A stretch of DNA of 51,554 nucleotides, from positions 584,162 through 635,715 of the forward strand of contig WELB01000053.1 in NCBI GenBank assembly GCA_009602725.1. The letters run 5' to 3'. The position numbers and the translations under genes are program-made. Every line of letters begins with the position of its first letter. Within the stretch, counting starts at the first letter, position 1. The stretch comes from Spirogloea muscicola. Its lineage: Eukaryota; Streptophyta; Zygnematophyceae; Spirogloeales; Spirogloeaceae. Of the stretch, positions 46,645 through 51,554 are shown in pieces. Below the pieces are notes generated by a model, which was not told where the DNA came from, made no database searches, and was given only the letters and a program-made list of their open reading frames with translations.

Positions 46645-47095
46645 AGCAAGCGCGGCCAGATTAACTGGTGGCTGGGAGAGGCCAGCCCAAAAGAATGGAC
46701 AAGGTCTGAAGGAGTCGGAGTGCTAAGGACTGAGACAGCAGTAAGCGAACTCTCAGTAACCTCTCGTTAGTAGATGCAAACCTGAGAGAGAGCCCCGTGC
46801 ACATCCATGGCCAGGGGTATGAACTCGTCTCCAGTCGGGTGGTCAGCGTATTTGGCCCCCTTGCTGCGAGCAGCCGTCGCCGCAGCATGGCCTGCCCGCG
46901 AGGCAGAGGGCTCCGGATTGGATCGGGCCACCACATCGGTGGTGACCACGTCTAAAGCAAGCGCGGCCAGATTAACTGGTGGCTGGGAGAGGCCAGCCCA
47001 AAAGAATGGACAAGGTCTGAAGGAGTCGGAGTGCTAAGGACTGAGACAGCAGTAAGCGAACTCTCAGTAACCTCTCGTCAGTAGATGAAAATCTG
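46645..47095 (-). mobile_element. Two near-identical minus-strand tail blocks around an ORF fragment
   Basis: Blocks at 46649-46785 and 46958-47090 share GCGCGGCCAGATTAACTGGT, then a tail (GGGAGAGGCCAGCCCAAAAG), then CTCAGTAACCTCTCGT. Between them the minus strand (46949-46767) reads ASRAGHAAATAARSKGAKYA then DEFIPLAMDVHGAL, the upstream half of the C-terminal domain, and breaks off at SQVCIY. Confidence 0.75.
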
Positions 47096-47099
47096 AATC

Positions 47100-48240
47100 C
47101 GTGAAACTCTGACCACGTCTGCAATGATGCGCGAGAGCCAAAAGCGCTGTATAAGAGCTTGGATAGGATAGATGACTTAGTAACCACGAGTGAGGAGCCT
47201 TAAATCCGAAAGACCAGCTGCCGGAAAGCAATCCCCCTAACGAAAGCCAGAGGCTGCAGCGAGAGCACGGCCGGCACAAAGAAAGAACGTGGCTCTCCCA
47301 ATGGGGGCAAGGGCTGTCAGCATGCCCAAAAGAATTGACAAGGTTCGACAAGGTGCGCCGGCACGCAGGTGCAAGGCGTGGGCCATGGATCGCTGGAGGG
47401 AGACAAGGAGAAGTGGCTCTCACAATGGGGGCTAGGGCTCTGATCAGCCACCCCAAAAACAGGCAAGGTTCGAAGCGGCCAAACTACAAAGTGGCCAAAA
47501 GCGCATCTCAAAACTCGGGGAGGATGAAGCACTCAATAACTACGAGTGAGGAGCCGCAGATCCGAAAGACGAGAAAGAGAGGCGCACAGTAGACCTGAGC
47601 TAGCGAGCCAGCGGCGAGAATCCAGCCTGCTCAGTTCGCCTGCGGCACAGAGCGCGTCGCGCAAGCCGTGGCCAATAGGTCGAGCCACGGGGACCCGGAA
47701 GAAAGTGCTCGCCTATAGAGAATAGGGGCTGGCAAATCCAGCCCAAAAAAGAATGGACAATGTCTAAAGCCAAAGAAAGAGGGGGGACGGCGGGCTGCGC
47801 GCGGAGCGACCCGCGCGGATGCGACCCGGAAGAAGTGGCTCTCCCGGAAGCCCCATGCATATTGACGGCCAGGGGTATGAACTCGTCCCCTGCTGGTAAA
47901 GGCCAGCCCAAAATCTAATGGACAAGGTCCAAAGAGCTAGAAGGAGCCTAACCACACAGCTATCCACGAGACTACGGTCGACCGCTCCAACCCGGGGCTC
48001 TCTGCCTCGCGGGCTGGCCACGCTGCGGCGAAGCCCGCTCGCAGGAAGGCGGCCAAACACGCCGACCACCCGCTGCAGAGAGCAAGCGCGGCCAGATTAA
48101 CTGGTGGCTGGGAGAGGCCAGCCCAAAAGAATGGACAAGGTCTGAAGGAGTCGGAGTGCTAAGGACTGAGACAGCAGTAAGCGAACTCTCAGTAACCTCT
48201 CGTCAGTAGATGCAAGTCTGATTAGCTAGCAGGCGGAAAG
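47100..48240 (-). mobile_element. Mosaic of minus-strand retroelement 3' fragments
   Basis: Contains at least four tails (about 47280-47350, 47410-47470, 47700-47775, 47895-47930) joined to short pieces of the ORF end, for example the block around 47190-47280 and the block 47590-47690 (reverse of ARRALCRRRTEQAG). At 48082-48212 lies a third copy of the block described at 46649 and 46958. Joins fall within the ORF and within tails, so copies have been inserted into or recombined with each other. Confidence 0.65.
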
Positions 48241-48790
48241 ACGTCGCCCTGACGGAAGCCGAAGGCCGCCGCCAGAGCGCGGCCTGCGCGCAAGTGGACC
48301 GCATGCAGATGAGTTCGTACCGCTGGCCGTGGACGTGCACGGGGCTTTCGGGTCCCAGTGGCTCGACCTGCTGGCCAGGCTTGCGCGGCGCGCTGTGTCC
48401 CACGGGCGCGGTGAGCCTGGTGACTTCAACGCCGCTGGCTCGTGGGCTCAGATATATTGTATGCAATTGTCCGTCTCCCTTTAGCGGTCCATGGCCCACG
48501 CCTTGCATCTGCGTGCTGGCCGTGCTCTCGCTGCGGCCTCCGGCTTTCGCCAGGGGGATAGTTTTCCGGCAGCTAGTCTGTCGGATTTGAGGCTCCTCAC
48601 TCGTAACTACTGAGTGGTCCATCCTCCCCCGTTCTGACATAGCATCTTCAGGCCCCTTCGTAGCTGCTTAGCGTTTTTTAGGCCCCTCCGTTATTTGGCC
48701 CCTTCGAACCTTTGTCAATTCTTCTCGACCTGGCTTTTCACAGCCCTTGCCCCCATTGGGAGTGCCACTTCTTCTTTGCCGACTTGCATA
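48241..48790 (+). mobile_element. Retroelement 3' copy, plus strand, broken frame
   Basis: A short minus-strand fragment (to about 48300) gives way to a plus-strand copy from about 48309 (GATGAGTTCGTACCGCTGGC). It covers the C-terminal domain, the stop after the ACTCGTAACTAC block (about 48613), the 3' untranslated part and the tail to about 48776. Small indels shift the reading frame, so the ORF is broken compared with the copy at 50160-50572. Confidence 0.75.
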
Positions 48791-49440
48791 CACTGACTAA
48801 AGGTTACTGAGAGTCCCCTTGCTGCTGTCTTAGCACTCCGGCTCCTTCAGACCTTTTCCATTCCCTGGGTTGGCCTCTCACAGGAAGAAGTGGCTCTTCC
48901 AATGGTATACCGCATGCGATTTTCAGTCTCCCTTCAGCGGTCCAAGGCCCACGTCTTGCATCTGCATGCCGGCCGTGCTCTCGCTGCAGCCTCAGGCTTT
49001 CAGCAGGGGGATAGTTGTCCGGCAGCTAGTTTGTCGAATGTGAGGCTCCTCACTCGTAACTACTGAGTGGGCCATCCTCCCCCGTTCTGACGTAGCACCT
49101 TCAGGCCCCTTCGCAGCTGCTTAGCGCTTTCTCCGTCATTTGGCCCCTTCGAACCTTTGTCCATTCTTTTTCGGGCTGTCTTTTCCGAGCCCTTGCTCCC
49201 ATGGGGAGTGCCACTTCTTCTTCGTCGACTTGCATATACTGACTAGAGATTACTGAGAGTCCCCTTGCTGCTGTCTTAGCACTTAGCACTCCGGCTCCTT
49301 CAGACCTTTTCCATTCCCTTGGGTTGGCCTCTCACAGGGAGAAGTGGCTCTTCCAATGGGGGGCAACGGCTGTGAAAAGCCAGCCCGAAAAGAATTGACA
49401 AAGGCCGCCCACCAGTCAATCTCACAGCCACCAGTCAATC
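48791..49440 (+). mobile_element. Further truncated retroelement 3' ends
   Basis: A plus-strand ORF-end fragment (about 48905-49063: CGCATGCGATTTTCAGTCTC to CGTAACTACTGAG) with 3' untranslated part and tail to about 49225. This is followed by a plus tail remnant (about 49290-49335), which joins directly to a minus tail (about 49338-49410), giving another inverted tail pair. Confidence 0.65.
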
Positions 49441-49499
49441 TCTGGCCGCGCTTTCTTCTTTGTACTTGGCCACACAGGCCCTCCATCTGGGCGAGCACT

Positions 49500-50160
49500 T
49501 TCATTCCAGCCCCTATCCTCCAGGCTTGCGCGGCGCGCTGTGTCCCGCAGGCGCGGTGAGGCGGCTGACTTCAACGCCGCTGGCTCGTGGGCTCAGGTAT
49601 ACCGCATGCGATTGTCCGTCTCCCTTCAGCGGTCCATGGGCCACGCCTTGCATCTGCGTGCTGGCCGTGCTCTCGTTGCGGCCTCCGGCTTTCGTCAGGG
49701 GGATAATTTTCCGGCAGCTAGTCTGTCGGATTTGAGGCTCCTTACTCGTAACTACTGAGTGGTCCATCCTCCCCCTTTCTGCCATAGCCTCTTCAGCCCC
49801 CGAAGTCGCTGCTTAGCTCGTAGTTTGGCCCTTTCGAACCTTGTCAATTCTTTTCGGGCTGGCTTCTCACAGCCCTTGCCCCCGTTGGGAGAGCCACTTC
49901 TTCTTCAGGCCCCGAAGTCGCTGCTTAGCTCGTATTTTGGCCCCTTCGACCCTTGTCAATTCTTTTCGGGCTTCTCACAGCCCTTGCCCTCATTGGGAGA
50001 GCCACTTCTCTCGCTTCTCACAGCCCTTGCCCCCATTGGGAGAGCCACTTCTTCTTTTTAGTCTGTCGGATTTAAGGCTCCTCACTGGTAACTACTGAGT
50101 GGTCCATCCTCCCCCGTTCTGACATAGCCTCTTCAGGCCCCTTAGTAGCTGCTTAGCGCT
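49500..50160 (+). mobile_element. Retroelement 3' copy with open ORF end and a tandem array of tails
   Basis: The ORF end is open from about 49520 to the TGA at 49758: ARRAVSRRRGEAADFNAAGS, WAQVYRMRLSVSLQRSMGHA, LHLRAGRALVAASG and LSDLRLLTRNY. Downstream are three to four successive tails (49840-49905, 49945-50005, 50008-50060), each with GGGCTGGCTTCTCACAGCCC or a shortened form and GGGAGAGCCACTTCT. A repeated ORF-end scrap (TAGTCTGTCGGATTTAAGGC) follows at 50062. Confidence 0.8.
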
Positions 50161-50830
50161 TGTTAGGCGCTAAGCAGCTGGGGCTTTCTGCCTCGCGGGC
50201 TGGCCACGCTGCGGCGAAGGCCGCTTGCAGCAAGGCGGCCAAACACGCCGACCACCCGGCTGCCGATGAGTTCGTCCCCCTGGCTGTGGACGGGCACGGG
50301 GCTCTCGGATCCCACTGGCTCGACCTGTTGGCCAGGCTTGCACGGCGCGCTGTGTCCCGCAGGCGCGGTGAGCCGGCTGACTTCAACGCCGCTGGCTCGT
50401 GGGCGCAGGTATTTCGTATGCGCTTGTCAGTCTCCCTCCAGCGGTCCATGGCCCACGCCATGCATCTGCGTGCTGGCCGTGCTCTCGCTGAGGCCTCCGG
50501 CTTTCGTCAGGGGGATAGTTTTCCGGCAGCTAGTCTGTCGGATGTGAGGCTCCTCACTCGTAACTACTGAGTGGTCCATCCTCCCCCGTTCTGCCATATT
50601 CTCTTCAGGCCCCGCAGTCGCTGCTTTGCTCGTAATTTGGCCCCTTCGAACCTTGTCAATTCTCTTCGGGCTGGGTTCTCACAGCCCTTGCCCCCGGTGG
50701 CAGAGCCACTTCTTCTTCAGGCCCCGAAGTCGCTGCTTAGCTCGTAGTTTGGCCCCTTCGAACCTTGTCAATTCTTTTCGGGCTGGCTTCTCACAGCCCT
50801 TGCCCCCATTGGGAGAGCCACTTCTTCTAG
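50160..50830 (+). mobile_element. Best-preserved retroelement 3' copy: C-terminal domain, stop, UTR, two tails
   Basis: An open frame runs from about 50160 to the stop ending at 50570. In order it contains ASRAGHAAAKAACSKAAKHA, DEFVPLAVDGHGALGSHWLD, LLARLARRAVSRRRGEPADF, NAAGSWAQVFRMRLSVSLQR and LSDVRLLTRNY. The 3' untranslated part (GGTCCATCCTCCCCCGTTCT) and two tandem tails (about 50640-50715 and 50750-50828) follow. The upstream half of the element is missing. A family-specific C-terminal domain of a non-LTR element is the best guess. Confidence 0.8.
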
Positions 50831-51180
50831 TCTGTCGGATTTGAGGCTCCTCACTCGTAACTACTGAGTGGTCCATCCTCCCCCGTTCTGAGAGAAGGGC
50901 TCGCCCATTGAGGATAGGGGCTGGAAAAAGCCAGCCCAGAAAAGAATGAACAAAGGACGAGAAGGGGCCAGGGGAAGTACGAAGAACAACAAGCACAGAA
51001 AAGAAACGAAGCAGCTGGTTCTGAGCTTTCCTCTGCATCGTTGCTGTGTTCTGCAGTGTTTTGTAGTGTCGTCCTTTCTCCGGTTCCTCTTTCTTTGGCT
51101 TAGGACATTGTGCATTCTTTTTGGGGCTGGCTTGCCAGCCCCTCTTCTCTATGGGCGCGCACTTCTTCTGACATAGCCTA
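50831..51180. mobile_element. Short ORF-end scrap, minus tail and plus tail
   Basis: A 60-base ORF-end/3' untranslated scrap (50829-50891) is followed by a minus tail (about 50893-50965, GGGGCTGGAAAAAGCCAGCC). A plus stretch then ends in a tail (about 51105-51168, TTGGGGCTGGCTTGCCAGCC). The last sequence, TCTTCTGACATAGCCTAGGC, abuts the next copy. Confidence 0.65.
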
Positions 51181-51554
51181 GGCCCCCTAGGCCTTGCGGA
51201 GGCGGGCTTCTCGGTGGCAGCCGAGAACTCTGCCGTCATGCCACTCCAGCAACGGGCCGACGGTCTCCACGCTCGTCGCGTGGACCTTGTGGCCACCCCA
51301 CCGGCAGGCGGGCCACGTCTTCTCCTGGACGTGGTGACCACCGACTCCTATGACGGCTCCCATCCAACCCAGTGTGCCACCAAAGCTGGGTATGCGGTAG
51401 CCTGCGCAGCTCGGGCCAAGGAGCTAAAATACGCAGATCACCCGCAGGAAGACGAGTTCTTCCCGCTCGCCATCGATACGCACGGGGCGCTGGGCGCTCG
51501 GTGGCTCGAGCTGCTCAACCAGCTCTCTCGTCACGCCATTGCCCGCCGCTTCCA
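51181..51554 (+). CDS. Retroelement ORF, nuclease-like C-terminal domain, runs off the right edge
   Basis: Open on the plus strand to the window edge, reaching further upstream than any other copy. It reads EAGFSVAAENSAVMPLQQRA, DGLHARRVDLVATPPAGGPR, LLLDVVTTDS, ATKAGYAVACAARAKELKYA, DEFFPLAIDTHGALGARWLE and LLNQLSRHAIARRF. The layout (RADG, then LLLDVV, then KY, then PLAIDTHG) resembles the nuclease-like region at the C-terminus of reverse transcriptase proteins of algal and animal non-LTR elements. This subfamily (LLNQLSRHAI) is closer to the copies at 30 kb than to those at 49-50.6 kb. Its left end begins right after another copy's tail, so it is probably 5'-truncated. Confidence 0.6.

Noticed and set aside
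46000-51180. A CRISPR-like or satellite array
   Set aside because: Repeat spacing and orientation are irregular and units are explained by truncated retroelement copies; the organism is eukaryotic.

Overview
The window looks like nuclear DNA of a green-lineage eukaryote, most likely a streptophyte alga or an early-diverging plant. The genes are intron-rich (up to 18 exons, ordinary GT-AG introns of about 60-700 bases), first exons are very GC-rich, and plant-type telomere-like TTTAGGG/CCCTAAA words occur in three places. The protein set also points this way: a plant-like WAPL, and a long coiled-coil protein resembling a plant plastid protein. All assignments rest on reading motifs from the sequence and on recalled family features; no search was run.

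Genes, left to right: an unidentified gene leaving the left edge (minus strand, 1-262); PIGW/GWT1, the inositol acyltransferase of GPI-anchor synthesis (minus, 1817-7062, 15 exons); an RRM RNA-binding protein (minus, 8876-11122) divergent from GTF3C3/TFC4, the TPR subunit of TFIIIC (plus, 11560-18949, 18 exons); WAPL, the cohesin-release factor (minus, 19719-24642, exon map partly unresolved); an Mpv17/PMP22-family membrane protein (minus, 25945-28344, 8 exons); a membrane-anchored SAM methyltransferase-like protein (plus, 32187-33915); and an 865-residue coiled-coil protein resembling plant plastid MRC/PII1 (plus, 36062-40961, 12 exons). These are housekeeping genes with no operon-like relation. 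The only tight arrangement is the 437-base divergent interval between the RRM gene and GTF3C3.

The rest is repeats. One retroelement family dominates 28.7-31.2 kb and 45.4-51.55 kb, with scattered remnants between genes. Its copies carry the end of an ORF (a nuclease-like C-terminal domain), a short 3' untranslated part, and a terminal hairpin of the form GGGCTG-loop-CAGCCC. Most copies are 5'-truncated, many down to the roughly 70-base hairpin tail alone. They lie in both orientations, in tandem and as inverted pairs. A degraded Ty1/copia element occupies 42.4-45.1 kb; it contains an inverted duplication near 44.9 kb. A long (TC)n tract with a 31-base assembly gap lies just upstream of the methyltransferase gene.

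The most interesting item is the hairpin-tailed retroelement family. It is plausibly a poorly described non-LTR element, and its tail structure and tail-only copies can be tested directly.
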